DNA of 52,667 nt from UBA4722 sp041690995 (GCA_041690995.1 JBEPVM010000007.1:1-52667), one strand, 5' to 3'. Shown: positions 1 to 9,677, counted from the first letter of the stretch. Translations and numbers: made by a program. The notes: a model not told the origin generated them from the letters alone.

Positions 1-399
1 AGTCGTTTTAGAAACACCGCTACCGCCATAACAATTTTTATTTTTTATAACATTATTATCGACTAAGGTATCCATTCCAGGGTTAATTAAACTCACTTCT
101 CCTCTCTTAGAACCCGTGACATTCAATACCCTTTCTGGATCAGCGATTCTGACGTCCTTATTATTTAAGGCTTTCTTTAACTTCTTAAATGAAATACGCG
201 TGTTTCCGCAAATAATCGCAGCGAAATAGTGATCCTTTGCTTTCAAAATAAGGGTGGGTGTGGTTTCATGCAACGATAGGCCATACTGCATCGCTCCCTC
301 TTCTGCGGATTCAAGATTAAAACTCTCTTGATAAATTGAATAATCCACATTTTCATTCTTTAAAAAATTATCTAAGTGAGCTAATTGAGCATTCTTCAT
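1..399 (-). CDS. YbaK/EbsC-type aminoacyl-tRNA deacylase, 3' end outside window
   Basis: The minus strand reads 133 codons from an ATG at 399 and leaves the window without a stop. The fold signature is that of the YbaK/ProX family, which hydrolyses mischarged aminoacyl-tRNA in the cytoplasm: a hydrophobic core around TLILKAKDHYFAAIICG, a KLKKALNNKDVRIADPE stretch, and the family's GSKRGEVSLINPGMD segment followed by a Gly-rich turn (YGGSG). Family members are about 150-160 residues, so roughly 20-25 residues are missing. A purine-rich Shine-Dalgarno (GGGGGGAGGCGG) lies about 7 bases before the ATG. Which amino acid it clears cannot be told from the sequence. It is the most housekeeping-like gene in the window and has no obvious link to the signalling genes. 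Confidence 0.8.
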   Translation of the reverse strand, partial: MKNAQLAHLDNFLKNENVDYSIYQESFNLESAEEGAMQYGLSLHETTPTLILKAKDHYFAAIICGNTRISFKKLKKALNNKDVRIADPERVLNVTGSKRGEVSLINPGMDTLVDNNVIKNKNCYGGSGVSKTT

Positions 400-468
400 A
401 ACTTATCCGCCTCCCCCCGATTTTTAATGTACCCACCGTTTGAGCTCTGTCCATTATTTCCTATTCCT

Positions 469-3400
469 TTAGGAGGATGACGTCAAGAGGACGCGCAAGG
501 TTGACAACAGAAGGTCAATGTCCACGGGCTTCGTGATATAGTCCGTTGCGCCTGATTTTAAGCTGCGTTTGCGATCATCCTGCATGGCTTTCGCGGTCAG
601 GGCGATAATCGGCAATTTCCTGAACTTTTCTTCTTTCCGTATCCGTTCAATGGTTTCATACCCATCCATCTCTGGCATCATGATGTCCATTAATATAATC
701 CTGATGTCAGGATCCTGGTACAGCAGTTCAATGCCAGTCCGGCCGTTTTCAGCGAATACCACCCGCATGTTATACCGTTCGAGCGCACTCGTAATGGCGA
801 AAATGTTACGGATGTCATCATCCACCACCAGGATTTTTACGTGAGCGAGAAGAGGATCATTACGCCGAACGGTTTCCAGCAGCTTTTTCTGTCCTATCGA
901 CAGGGAAGAGTAAGGCAAATGTAAACGCAATAGGACATTATCAACGACTTCATCCATATTCCGGGCAACATACACATTCGGCAGATCACTGAGGCCCACC
1001 ATTTCAGTCTGGACTGGCTTTTTGCTTTGCCAAAGGAGAGTGACAGGCAGCCTGGAAAACATCGCCTGGGTCTTCAGATGGTGCAAAATCTCGGCGGGTT
1101 TCATGTCAGGAAGATGGGCATCTATAATACAACCGTCCAGCGTCCCAAGACTGTCCTCATCCATGGCCTGCCCCATCATCGACGTACGTGTCATCAGTTC
1201 AAGCGCCTTGTGGCTGAGTAAACTCACTAAACGCTTCTGTAATTTTTCATTCGGCTCTATAATCAATACCTTCCGCGTGGTCTGGGCAATGATTTTCTGG
1301 ATGTGGAGCATCGCTTCATCGAGCTGCTGTTTTGACAGGGGCGGTTGCAGGGTCAGACAAGCCCCACCCATCATGGCCCGAGGAATATCCTGGGGAAGAG
1401 AAACAGGATAAACGGGAACGTGACGGGTAGACATGTCATGTTTTAATCGATCCAGAATGATCCATCCATTGTTGGTATCCTCTGTCAGGGAAACATTTAA
1501 CACAATGGCCGCGGGGTTTAATTCACGAACCAGAGGAAAGACCCGACTGGTCCTGTTATGAATGACCATTCCGCCCAAACCGTTTTTATTGGCCGCGTCA
1601 AGCAGCAGGCTCGAAAAAGCGGGATCATTTTCCACAATAAACAACAGCGGCTTCTCTGGATCAATTGTCGCTAAACTGTTTTTGATATCTTCTTCTGTCT
1701 TGACCTCGAGTAGGAGGGGAGAGGGTTCTTTTATTTCCTGCATGCCGATGCCCTTGCCGACCAACTCGAGGCTGTCGTCCAGCGCCTGAGTAAAGATACT
1801 TCTGCTGCGTTTATTAATGGATGTATAGGCAAGCGGCAAATAAAAGGTAAACGTGCTGCCTTTCCCCGCGCGGCTTTCCAGATAAATTTCCCCGCCCAGC
1901 ATGTGTGCCAGCTGACGGCTGATGGAGAGTCCAAGACCCGTCCCCCCATATTTGCGGCTGGTGGTCCCGTCCGCTTGTTGAAAGGCTTCAAAAATAATCT
2001 GGTGTTTTTCTTCGGGTATGCCGATGCCCGTGTCGGTCACTTTAAAATCCACACCCGGCTTAACCGATTCAAAGGTAGGATAAATAGGCCCTGTCCCCTC
2101 GTGAGGGCAGATTTGCAGGTTCACTTCGCCCGCACTCGTGAACTTGAACGCATTGGACAGAAGGTTTTTTAACACTTGTTGCAGGCGCTTGCCGTCCGTA
2201 TGGATGGTTTTTGGCAAACGGGGGTCCAGCCCGACCGTAAAAACCAAGTGTTTTGATTCAGCGATCTGCCTGAAAGTCCGCAGTACAAACTCACGGATGT
2301 CTCCAAAACTGACATCGCTGACTTCAATGGAAATGGTACCCGATTCGATTTTGGCGAGATCCAGAATGTCATTGATCAGATCCAGTAGATCTGTCCCCGA
2401 AGAGTGAACGGTCTGGATATAGTCTATCTGCTTCGGCGTCAGGTTATTGTCGTCATTTTCCGACAGCACCTTGGACAAGACTAACAGGCTGTTCAAGGGG
2501 GTCCTAAGCTCGTGTGACATGTTGGCCAGAAACTCGGACTTGAAACGGGAAGTCAGTGCCAGCTGAGACGCTTTTTCTTCCAGCAGTTTTTTGGCCGTCT
2601 CGACTTCCTTGTTTTTCTGTTCCACCGCCGTGTTCTGAATGGCCAGCTGTTCGGCACGGTCTTCCAGGTCTTCATTTGCCTTTTGCAGTTCGCGCTGCTG
2701 CTCTTTGAGCAGTTCTTCCGACTGCTGCAGGTTCCGGGCCTGCTCTTCGAGACGCTTGTTCGTTCCCGTCAATTCTTCCTGCTGGCTGCGGAGTTCTTCC
2801 GTCAAGGATTGTGACTGTTTGAGAAGGTCTTCCGTCCTCATGGTCGCCGTAATCGTATTCAAAACGATACCGATGCTTTCTGTTAACTGCTCCAGAAAAC
2901 TTAAGTGGACTTCGGTAAAGCGGTTAAATGTCCCGAGTTCAATCACAGCCTTCACTTCGCCTTCAAAGACGACAGGCAATACAATGATATTGGCTGGCAC
3001 ATGCGCGCCAAGACCCGAGTTGATCTGGATGTAATCCGGCGGCACTTCCGTAATGGTAATGGGTTCTTTTTCCAGGACACACTGGCCTACGAGCCCTTCT
3101 CCTACCTTGAAATGACTGGAAATGGTCTTCCGTTTTTTGTACGCATAGCTCGCCAGCAGTTGAATGTTAATCTCGTCTTGGGCATTCTCGACCACATAAA
3201 AAACACTGTGTTGAGCCATGACCAAGGGAGATAGTTCGGAAAGAATCTGTTTGCCAACACTGAGGAGGTCACGCTGCCCTTGTAACATGCGCGTGAATTT
3301 GGCGAGATTGGTCTTTAACCAGTCCTGTTCCATGTTCTTTCGGGTCGTATCTTTTAAGTTACGGATCATTTCATTAATGTTGTCTTTCAGAGCGGCCACC

Positions 3401-6027
3401 TCGCCAGCGGCCTGTACGGCAACAGAGCGGGTGAGATCACCTTGTGTCACGGCTGTCGCAACATCCGCAATGGCTCGCACCTGCGTCGTCAGGTTGCCTG
3501 CAAGCTGGTTCACATTATCCGTTAGATCGCGCCAGCGTCCAGCCGCACCCGGCACATGCGCCTGTCCGCCCAGCTTCCCTTCGATACCCACTTCACTCGC
3601 AACCGTTGTCACCTGGTCTGCAAAGACGGACAGCGTGTCAATCATTCCATTGATGGTTTCAGCAAGTTCCGCAATTTCACCTTTGACTTCCAGCACCAGT
3701 TTGCGTTTCAGATCACCGTTAGCGACGGCTGTTACGACCTTTGCAATACTGCGTACCTGCGCTGTGAGGTTACTCGCCATCGAGTTCACATTATCCGTCA
3801 AGTCCTTCCAAATGCCACCCACCCCTTTCACAATGGCTTGCCCGCCCAGGTTTCCTTCCGTGCCGACTTCACGCGCCACACGCGTCACTTCCGATGCAAA
3901 CGCATTCAGCTGGTCCACCATCGTGTTGATGGTGTTTTTAAGCATGAGGATTTCACCTTTAACGTCCACCGTGATTTTTTTCGTGAGATCGCCGTTCGCA
4001 ACCGCCGTGGTCACTTCCGCGATGTTACGCACCTGAGCCGTCAAGTTGCCTGCCATCGAGTTGACGTTATCCGTCAAGTCTTTCCACGTCCCCCCGACCC
4101 CTTTGACCATCGCCTGCCCGCCCAGGTTGCCTTCCGTACCCACTTCACGCGCCACACGTGTCACTTCCGAGGCAAATGCATTCAGCTGGTCCACCATGGT
4201 GTTGATGGTGTTTTTAAGCATCAAGATTTCACCTTTGACGTCCACCGTGATTTTTTTCGTGAGATCGCCCGTTGCAACTGCGGTCGTCACTTCGGCAATG
4301 TTACGTACCTGTGCCGTGAGGTTGCCTGCCATCGAGTTGACGTTATCTGTCAAATCTTTCCACGTGCCTCCAACGCCTTTGACGATCGCCTGTCCGCCTA
4401 GATTCCCTTCCGTACCGACTTCACGTGCCACACGCGTCACTTCCGAGGCAAATGCATTCAGCTGGTCCACCATCGTGTTGATGGTGTTTTTAAGCATGAG
4501 AATTTCACCCTTAACGTCCACCGTGATTTTTTTCGTGAGATCGCCGTTTGCAACCGCCGTTGTGACTTCTGCAATATTACGTACCTGAGCGGTCAAGTTG
4601 CCTGCCATCGAATTCACATTGTCTGTCAAATCTTTCCACGTCCCCCCGACCCCTTTGACGATCGCCTGCCCACCCAGATTGCCTTCCGTACCCACTTCAC
4701 GCGCGACACGCGTCACTTCCGATGCAAACGCATTCAGCTGATCCACCATCGTGTTGATAGTGTTTTTAAGCATGAGGATTTCGCCCTTGACGTCTACCGT
4801 GATTTTTTTCGTGAGATCGCCGTTCGCAACAGCCGTGGTCACTTCCGCAATATTACGCACCTGCGCTGTTAAGTTCCCTGCCATCGAGTTCACATTATCC
4901 GTCAAATCTTTCCATGTGCCCGACACACCTTTCACTTCCGCCTGCCCGCCCAGTTTTCCTTCCGTACCCACTTCACGTGCCACACGCGTGACTTCGGAGG
5001 CAAATGCGTTCAGCTGATCCACCATGGTGTTGATGGTGTTTTTAAGCATGAGAATTTCGCCCTTGACGTCCACCGTGATTTTTTTCGTGAGATCGCCGTT
5101 CGCAACCGCCGTGGTCACTTCCGCAATGTTACGCACCTGTGCCGTCAGATTACCTGCCATCGAGTTGACCTTGTCCGTCAAGTCTTTCCACGTACCTGAC
5201 ACGCCCTTCACTTCCGCCTGGCCGCCCAGTTTCCCTTCCGTACCCACTTCACGTGCCACACGCGTCACTTCCGATGCAAATGCATTGAGTTGATCCACCA
5301 TGGTGTTGATGGTGTTTTTAAGCTGCAAGATCTCGCCTCGGACATCCACCGTGATTTTTTTCGTGAGATCACCGTTCGCGACCGCGGTCGTCACATCGGC
5401 AATGTTACGCACCTGTGCCGTCAGGTTACTCGCCATCGAGTTAACGTTGTCCGTCAAATCTTTCCACGTACCCGACACACCTTTGACTTCCGCCTGCCCG
5501 CCCAGTTTTCCTTCTGTACCCACTTCACGTGCCACACGCGTCACTTCTGAGGCAAAAGAAGACAATTGCCCGACCATGCCATTAACCAGATTGGCTGAAC
5601 GCCGAAACTCGCCCTGCAGCGGGTTTCCATCTATCTCGAGCGCCATGATCTGCGCCAGGTCGCCTTTCGCAACCGCGCCGATAACCCGCGCCATTTCATT
5701 GGTGGGTTGAACCAAATCACCCACCATGCTGTTAACCGATTCAATGCAGGTGGCCCAGTCACCTTGTAAATGTCTGACCATGGCACGTTGGGTTGTCTTA
5801 CCTTCCTTCCCCACCACACGGCTCATTTTCTGAAATTCACGGGTAATATATTCATTACTTTCAATAATGCTATTGACGGTATCCGCAATTTTTCCTGCGA
5901 GCCCCACCTGGTCAGGCGCCATGCGCACACTGAAATCCCCTTTCTGCACAGCCAGCAGGACATTTAAAAGTTCTTTCGTATTGATATTGATATCTTGAAC
6001 AAGTGGAACACGCGTACTTTCGGCCAT
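469..6027 (-). CDS. Giant cytosolic hybrid histidine kinase with tandem HAMP repeats, GAF and three receiver domains
   Basis: The protein has about 1852 residues. I chose the ATG at 6027 (MAESTRVPL) over a GTG at 6069; neither has a strong ribosome site. Order: two diverged HAMP-like units (1-155), about eight 92-residue HAMP repeats (156-895), a GAF domain (about 915-1058), a coiled coil (1060-1160), HisKA with SHELRTPL (His about 1172), HATPase with N-box NLLSNAFKF, DTGIGI and GGTGLGLS (about 1275-1400), then three receivers. Receiver 1 (about 1460-1580) has Asn where the phosphorylated Asp should be, receiver 2 (about 1585-1700) lacks the acidic pocket, and receiver 3 (about 1730-1850) is complete with LVVDDD, Asp about 1781, ALTA and KP. 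There is no signal peptide or membrane helix. The layout resembles soluble fungal group III (Nik1/Os-1) and similar bacterial kinases. The signal is unknown. It is divergent from the receiver protein at 6443. Confidence 0.93.
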   Translation of the reverse strand: MAESTRVPLVQDININTKELLNVLLAVQKGDFSVRMAPDQVGLAGKIADTVNSIIESNEYITREFQKMSRVVGKEGKTTQRAMVRHLQGDWATCIESVNSMVGDLVQPTNEMARVIGAVAKGDLAQIMALEIDGNPLQGEFRRSANLVNGMVGQLSSFASEVTRVAREVGTEGKLGGQAEVKGVSGTWKDLTDNVNSMASNLTAQVRNIADVTTAVANGDLTKKITVDVRGEILQLKNTINTMVDQLNAFASEVTRVAREVGTEGKLGGQAEVKGVSGTWKDLTDKVNSMAGNLTAQVRNIAEVTTAVANGDLTKKITVDVKGEILMLKNTINTMVDQLNAFASEVTRVAREVGTEGKLGGQAEVKGVSGTWKDLTDNVNSMAGNLTAQVRNIAEVTTAVANGDLTKKITVDVKGEILMLKNTINTMVDQLNAFASEVTRVAREVGTEGNLGGQAIVKGVGGTWKDLTDNVNSMAGNLTAQVRNIAEVTTAVANGDLTKKITVDVKGEILMLKNTINTMVDQLNAFASEVTRVAREVGTEGNLGGQAIVKGVGGTWKDLTDNVNSMAGNLTAQVRNIAEVTTAVATGDLTKKITVDVKGEILMLKNTINTMVDQLNAFASEVTRVAREVGTEGNLGGQAMVKGVGGTWKDLTDNVNSMAGNLTAQVRNIAEVTTAVANGDLTKKITVDVKGEILMLKNTINTMVDQLNAFASEVTRVAREVGTEGNLGGQAIVKGVGGIWKDLTDNVNSMASNLTAQVRSIAKVVTAVANGDLKRKLVLEVKGEIAELAETINGMIDTLSVFADQVTTVASEVGIEGKLGGQAHVPGAAGRWRDLTDNVNQLAGNLTTQVRAIADVATAVTQGDLTRSVAVQAAGEVAALKDNINEMIRNLKDTTRKNMEQDWLKTNLAKFTRMLQGQRDLLSVGKQILSELSPLVMAQHSVFYVVENAQDEINIQLLASYAYKKRKTISSHFKVGEGLVGQCVLEKEPITITEVPPDYIQINSGLGAHVPANIIVLPVVFEGEVKAVIELGTFNRFTEVHLSFLEQLTESIGIVLNTITATMRTEDLLKQSQSLTEELRSQQEELTGTNKRLEEQARNLQQSEELLKEQQRELQKANEDLEDRAEQLAIQNTAVEQKNKEVETAKKLLEEKASQLALTSRFKSEFLANMSHELRTPLNSLLVLSKVLSENDDNNLTPKQIDYIQTVHSSGTDLLDLINDILDLAKIESGTISIEVSDVSFGDIREFVLRTFRQIAESKHLVFTVGLDPRLPKTIHTDGKRLQQVLKNLLSNAFKFTSAGEVNLQICPHEGTGPIYPTFESVKPGVDFKVTDTGIGIPEEKHQIIFEAFQQADGTTSRKYGGTGLGLSISRQLAHMLGGEIYLESRAGKGSTFTFYLPLAYTSINKRSRSIFTQALDDSLELVGKGIGMQEIKEPSPLLLEVKTEEDIKNSLATIDPEKPLLFIVENDPAFSSLLLDAANKNGLGGMVIHNRTSRVFPLVRELNPAAIVLNVSLTEDTNNGWIILDRLKHDMSTRHVPVYPVSLPQDIPRAMMGGACLTLQPPLSKQQLDEAMLHIQKIIAQTTRKVLIIEPNEKLQKRLVSLLSHKALELMTRTSMMGQAMDEDSLGTLDGCIIDAHLPDMKPAEILHHLKTQAMFSRLPVTLLWQSKKPVQTEMVGLSDLPNVYVARNMDEVVDNVLLRLHLPYSSLSIGQKKLLETVRRNDPLLAHVKILVVDDDIRNIFAITSALERYNMRVVFAENGRTGIELLYQDPDIRIILMDIMMPEMDGYETIERIRKEEKFRKLPIIALTAKAMQDDRKRSLKSGATDYITKPVDIDLLLSTLRVLLTSSS
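3580..5560 (-). repeat. 276-bp in-frame tandem repeat array encoding HAMP units
   Basis: A landmark on the + strand (cacttcacgYgccacacgcg) recurs near 3865, 4141, 4417, 4693, 4969, 5245 and 5521, an exact 276-bp period equal to 92 codons; a diverged eighth unit starts near 3589. The units are nearly identical and differ mainly at KLGGQAEVKGVSG versus NLGGQAIVKGVGG, falling into two sub-types (three EVKGVSG units nearest the N-terminus, then four I/MVKGVGG units). This points to recent duplication or gene conversion. Because the period is a multiple of three, loss or gain of units keeps the frame. Short-read assembly may have collapsed or expanded the array. Confidence 0.9.
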
Positions 6028-6442
6028 AAACTTCTCTCTTGTATATGATAGATAAAATGATTTTTTCACGCACGCTCTGTTCCGTTTCTGGCTGTGCCAG
6101 ACGGATGGGCAGCGTTCGAGTTGTTACTTTTTTCGTTGAGGCGTGTTATCTCAGAGGGAATTTTTTTTAATTTTCAAATAGGAGTCTCTGAGAGAAGCAG
6201 GAGTGTACTCATAAATTTCTTGAATGTCTATATACTAACATCACCTACTCACATTGATTGTCGCTGCCGGCTTTCAGGCAGCGTGGTTGGGGGCACGCGC
6301 ACCTTAACCCCGACAGGCGGTCACTGCATTCTCCGAGCACCTACAGGCAAACCCTAGGTCTTTTGCCGAAAGTTCTTATATTTTTTTTATAGGCGCTGTC
6401 TTAACCTTGTCTCCTGATATTTATTTGAGAGGAGATAAAAAC
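6028..6442. other. Divergent intergenic region between the HAMP-repeat kinase and a receiver protein
   Basis: This stretch must carry the promoters of both flanking genes. I see no convincing protein: a plus-strand frame at 6094-6357 lacks a ribosome site and family resemblance. The last part is AT-rich (around 6375-6395), directly before the GAGAGGAGAT ribosome site at 6427-6436. A GC-rich patch at 6260-6350 stands out from the surrounding DNA but I could not match it to a tRNA or an IS end. Confidence 0.4.
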
Positions 6443-7822
6443 ATGTTAAGCGCAGCAGAAATAAAAATGCCTGTTTCATCCACCTTGAATGAACAGGGCA
6501 TGAGTCCTAAAGAAGAAGCGAGATTGGCGGCTAAAAATGCTAAAAATAATTTCTCGAAACTGGATGACTTGTCTCATGCCGTGCGTACTCCCCTTCATGT
6601 CTTAGGCGGGTACGTGGCAGGTTTGCAAAAGTTTTCACAAGGGTTCAGCCAATTAAAAATGCCAGACCCCGCCTTACGCATCAACCTTTTCAGGCGGTCT
6701 GCAAACCTGGCTCGTTATCTTTCAACCATTCAAGCGCAGAGCGAATTACTGGCGGGTGGAGAGTATGTTGAATTTTTCAGACAGACCTCATCAAAGAAAT
6801 CGGACAAGCCAGAGGAAGCATCCATTGCTTTATTCAGGGAGACTCTTGCTTCCCTCGCAAGCCATATTAACCGTTTACAAGCTGCACAGGAAAAACTAAA
6901 AACACTCGTCCGTCATTATGAAAGAGTCAATCCGGCGGAATTAAAAAACCAGTTCGATGAAATCGCAATGGAAATACAAGTGAGTGCCGCTCAAATAAAG
7001 AAAGAAACGGATGATTTAAACGGGACACTTCCCCTTGCTGTCAGCGCTCCCCCCGCCCAGATTAAAAAAAACCTTAGCGCCCTGCCCCTACGGATCCTCA
7101 TCGTTGACGATATGCCTATGAACCGGAAAGTGCTCGCCCGCTTAATCGGAAAACAGTACCACTGCGAATTTGCCAGCAATGGAAAGGAAGCCGTGGAAAA
7201 ATATGCGGAAAACCATTTTGATATCATTTTCATGGACATTCAAATGCCTGTGATGGATGGTCTTGAAGCCACCTTAGCTATCCGCCAGCAAGAACTCGCA
7301 ACAAACAAAAGAAGAACGCCTGTTATTGCCTCGACCGCCATCGATTCAGGCGCACTTGAGAAAGGCATCACAGTGGCAGCAGGCATGGACGGGTATATCA
7401 TGAAGCCGTATGATGAGAAACGGGTACAGGAAATCATTCACCTACACACGGACAAGCGTGAAAAAGCCTGCCCAGAAAGCGAAAGTGACATGGACGAGAG
7501 GTCTCTTACTCCGACTTTTCCAAGAAGAAAAATTTTATGGAATGGCCTTTCTGCAAGGAGTTTATCTGGGCCCGCCACAGCGAATTCACGTGTGATTTCG
7601 CCTGCCTCTGACCCCGGCCCATCACGCTTCTCACCCGTACTCGCAAAAAATCCTGCACTGCTTTCTGTCTCGCCATGGAATACACCCTCAAACGGACACG
7701 GACTCCTCGCCAGGTTCCATTTGCTCCGTCATGAAAACAAGAGTAACCTTGCTGCGGAAAAGTTATTATCGGGATCGGATAGAACACCACGATCATCGCC
7801 ATTACTTAAGAGTTTCTTGTAA
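6443..7822 (+). CDS. Receiver protein with an H-box but no kinase ATPase domain
   Basis: The protein has 459 residues. The ATG at 6443 is preceded by a strong GAGAGGAGAT ribosome site; an upstream TTG frame extension has none. The N-terminus holds a HisKA-like helix with LSHAVRTPLHVLGG (His45), but no N, G1 or G2 box follows, so it cannot bind ATP as a kinase. After a helical stretch, a receiver spans about residues 215-340 with LIVDDMPMNR, MDIQMPVMDG (Asp265) and the conserved Lys in MKPYDEK; the usual Thr of the ALTA motif sits in an AST context. The last 110 residues are Pro/Ser/Arg-rich and low in structure. It may act as a phosphate acceptor or dimerisation partner for the neighbouring kinases. 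The next gene starts 36 bp downstream on the same strand. Confidence 0.85.
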   Translation: MLSAAEIKMPVSSTLNEQGMSPKEEARLAAKNAKNNFSKLDDLSHAVRTPLHVLGGYVAGLQKFSQGFSQLKMPDPALRINLFRRSANLARYLSTIQAQSELLAGGEYVEFFRQTSSKKSDKPEEASIALFRETLASLASHINRLQAAQEKLKTLVRHYERVNPAELKNQFDEIAMEIQVSAAQIKKETDDLNGTLPLAVSAPPAQIKKNLSALPLRILIVDDMPMNRKVLARLIGKQYHCEFASNGKEAVEKYAENHFDIIFMDIQMPVMDGLEATLAIRQQELATNKRRTPVIASTAIDSGALEKGITVAAGMDGYIMKPYDEKRVQEIIHLHTDKREKACPESESDMDERSLTPTFPRRKILWNGLSARSLSGPATANSRVISPASDPGPSRFSPVLAKNPALLSVSPWNTPSNGHGLLARFHLLRHENKSNLAAEKLLSGSDRTPRSSPLLKSFL

Positions 7823-7858
7823 GATAATGTTTTTTACATTTTTAATGCAGCCACACTG

Positions 7859-9058
7859 ATGGACAGTTTAGACAAAGCCTATATATTAGTCGTAGATGAC
7901 CATCCGAAAAACCTGACGGCCATTGGCAGCGTGCTAAAAGAATTTGAGGATTTGACTATTTTTGCGAGTTCTGCCAGGGAAGCCTTACGGCATGTGCTTC
8001 GGTATAATTTCGCGGTGATTCTCCTCGATGTACAAATGCCAGAGATGGACGGCTTTGAAACCGCGCGTCTGATACGATCCCGGGAAAGATCCAGCTACAC
8101 GCCTATCATCTTTTTAAGCGCGTGGCATAAAGAGGAAGCCGAAGTGAACAAAGGATATATGCTAGGCGGGGTGGATTACATTCTAAAGCCCATTAATCCT
8201 GCCATTTTGAAATACAAGGTCACTGTTTTTGTGAACCTGTTTACTAAGTCATCTCTTGCGGTGAATTTGCAGAATGAATTAAAAAAACGACTGCGCGCAG
8301 AGCAGCAGGCGAAAAAGCAACAGCACCAGCTAGAACTGGCTCAGCTTGAACGTATTAGCACCATGGAAGAAATGGCTTCTGCCATGGCTCACGAACTTAA
8401 CCAGCCTTTAACAACGATCACTAATTATATCAAAGGGTGTATCCATCGTCTTGATGAAGGGAAGTATAAAGTGAATGAGCTGATCGAGGCATTACAGCTC
8501 GCAGGCCGGCAGGCGGAAAGAGCAGGTGCTGTGCTACACCGGATAAAAAATTTCATCCGAAAAAGTGAACTGTACCTTGAACCTGTGGCAATCCATGAAT
8601 TGATTGCGAATATTCCTGCACTCCTGCCCGATGAAATATTGGGAACCCAAATCCAGATCGTCATGAAGTTATCAAAAAAACCGCTGCCTGAAATGCGGTT
8701 AGACAAAATCCAGCTGGAGCAGGTAGTATTGAACCTGCTGCGTAACAGCATTGACGTACTTAAAACTTCCAGCCAGCCCAATGGTAAAATCACCATAGAA
8801 ACACTTTTCAGACGGCCCAAAACACTGGTGATTACTATCAAAGACAATGGCCCTGGTATTGATCCGGCTACCCTGCCCCGGCTGTTTGACCTCTACTACA
8901 CAACCAAGACCCATGGCATGGGCATTGGTCTGTCTATTTGCCGCACCATTATTGAGGCCCATCGAGGAAACATTACTGCCTTTAATAATCCGCGGGGCGG
9001 TGCCTGTTTCGAGATTACTTTACCGGTCATGAATGAAGATGATCACCTCACCCACTAA
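7859..9058 (+). CDS. Receiver-linked histidine kinase, FixL/DctB-like core
   Basis: The protein has 399 residues with an unusual order: an N-terminal receiver (about 5-125; LVVDDHPKN, Asp57, KPINP), a short coiled coil (about 135-165), HisKA with AMAHELNQPLTTI (His178), and HATPase with NLLRNSIDVL, DNGPGID and GMGIGLSICRTIIEAHRG. The kinase core belongs to the NtrB/FixL/DctB type and is very similar to the cores at 11928 and 40287. No sensor or membrane segment is present, so the receiver is probably the input. The ATG has no clear ribosome site. Its end overlaps the start of the FixJ-like regulator by 26 bp, so the two are a translationally coupled pair. Confidence 0.92.
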   Translation: MDSLDKAYILVVDDHPKNLTAIGSVLKEFEDLTIFASSAREALRHVLRYNFAVILLDVQMPEMDGFETARLIRSRERSSYTPIIFLSAWHKEEAEVNKGYMLGGVDYILKPINPAILKYKVTVFVNLFTKSSLAVNLQNELKKRLRAEQQAKKQQHQLELAQLERISTMEEMASAMAHELNQPLTTITNYIKGCIHRLDEGKYKVNELIEALQLAGRQAERAGAVLHRIKNFIRKSELYLEPVAIHELIANIPALLPDEILGTQIQIVMKLSKKPLPEMRLDKIQLEQVVLNLLRNSIDVLKTSSQPNGKITIETLFRRPKTLVITIKDNGPGIDPATLPRLFDLYYTTKTHGMGIGLSICRTIIEAHRGNITAFNNPRGGACFEITLPVMNEDDHLTH

Positions 9059-9677
9059 AAACAAGGATACGGTGTTCATTGTGGATGATGACATCGATCT
9101 TTGCAAATCGCTGCGCTGGCTGCTGGAATCGGTCGGCTTGGGAACCCAGATCTTTAATAATGCCGCCAGTTTTTTGAATGTTTTTTCCCCCACTCAAACA
9201 GAAGGTTGTATTTTACTGGACATTCGCATGCCCCAGATGAGCGGCCTTGAACTCCAGGCGCAGTTAAATGCACAACAAAATACCCTGCCTATTATTTTCA
9301 TGACAGGCCATGGGGACGTTCCCATGGCCGTGCGCGCCATGCAAGCAGGCGCCTTCGATTTTCTGACAAAACCATTCAACGATCAGGTTCTACTGGAACT
9401 TATTTACAAGGCCATTGCCTTCCACCAGAAATCACTGTCACGGGGCAGAAAAAATGCCGTTATTCAGAGCCGGTTAAATTTGCTGACAAGCCGGGAAGCT
9501 GAAATATTAAAATGGATTGTTGCCGGAAAACTGAATAAGGAAATTGCCTGGCAGTTGAATATTTCGATCAAGACGGTCGAGTTGCATCGTTGCAATATCA
9601 TGAAAAAAATGGACGCGGGTACGATAGTCGAATTAATTAAATCCTATTTGAAAGTAGTATCCGAGCCCGAGAGCTGA
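9033..9677 (+). CDS. FixJ-family response regulator (receiver + LuxR-type HTH)
   Basis: The protein has 214 residues. The receiver (about 10-130) shows FIVDDDIDL, LLDIRMPQMSG (Asp63), MTGHGD and the KPFND lysine; the last 60 residues are a LuxR-type helix-turn-helix (LTSREAEILKWIVAGKLNKE, then SIKTVELHR). It is a DNA-binding transcription regulator of the FixJ/TtrR/TodT subgroup. The first ATG lies within the kinase gene; an ATG two codons later is an equal candidate. The cognate kinase is almost certainly the overlapping upstream gene. Paralogues lie at 13466 and 39653, each beside a similar kinase. Confidence 0.93.
   Translation: MKMITSPTKNKDTVFIVDDDIDLCKSLRWLLESVGLGTQIFNNAASFLNVFSPTQTEGCILLDIRMPQMSGLELQAQLNAQQNTLPIIFMTGHGDVPMAVRAMQAGAFDFLTKPFNDQVLLELIYKAIAFHQKSLSRGRKNAVIQSRLNLLTSREAEILKWIVAGKLNKEIAWQLNISIKTVELHRCNIMKKMDAGTIVELIKSYLKVVSEPES

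Noticed and set aside
3218..5710. Long plus-strand open frames opposite the HAMP array
   Set aside because: They repeat with the same 276-bp period because they are antisense to repeated codons; no start signals or protein families.
6094..6357. 87-codon plus-strand frame upstream of the receiver protein
   Set aside because: No ribosome site, odd composition and no family resemblance; it lies in a divergent promoter region.
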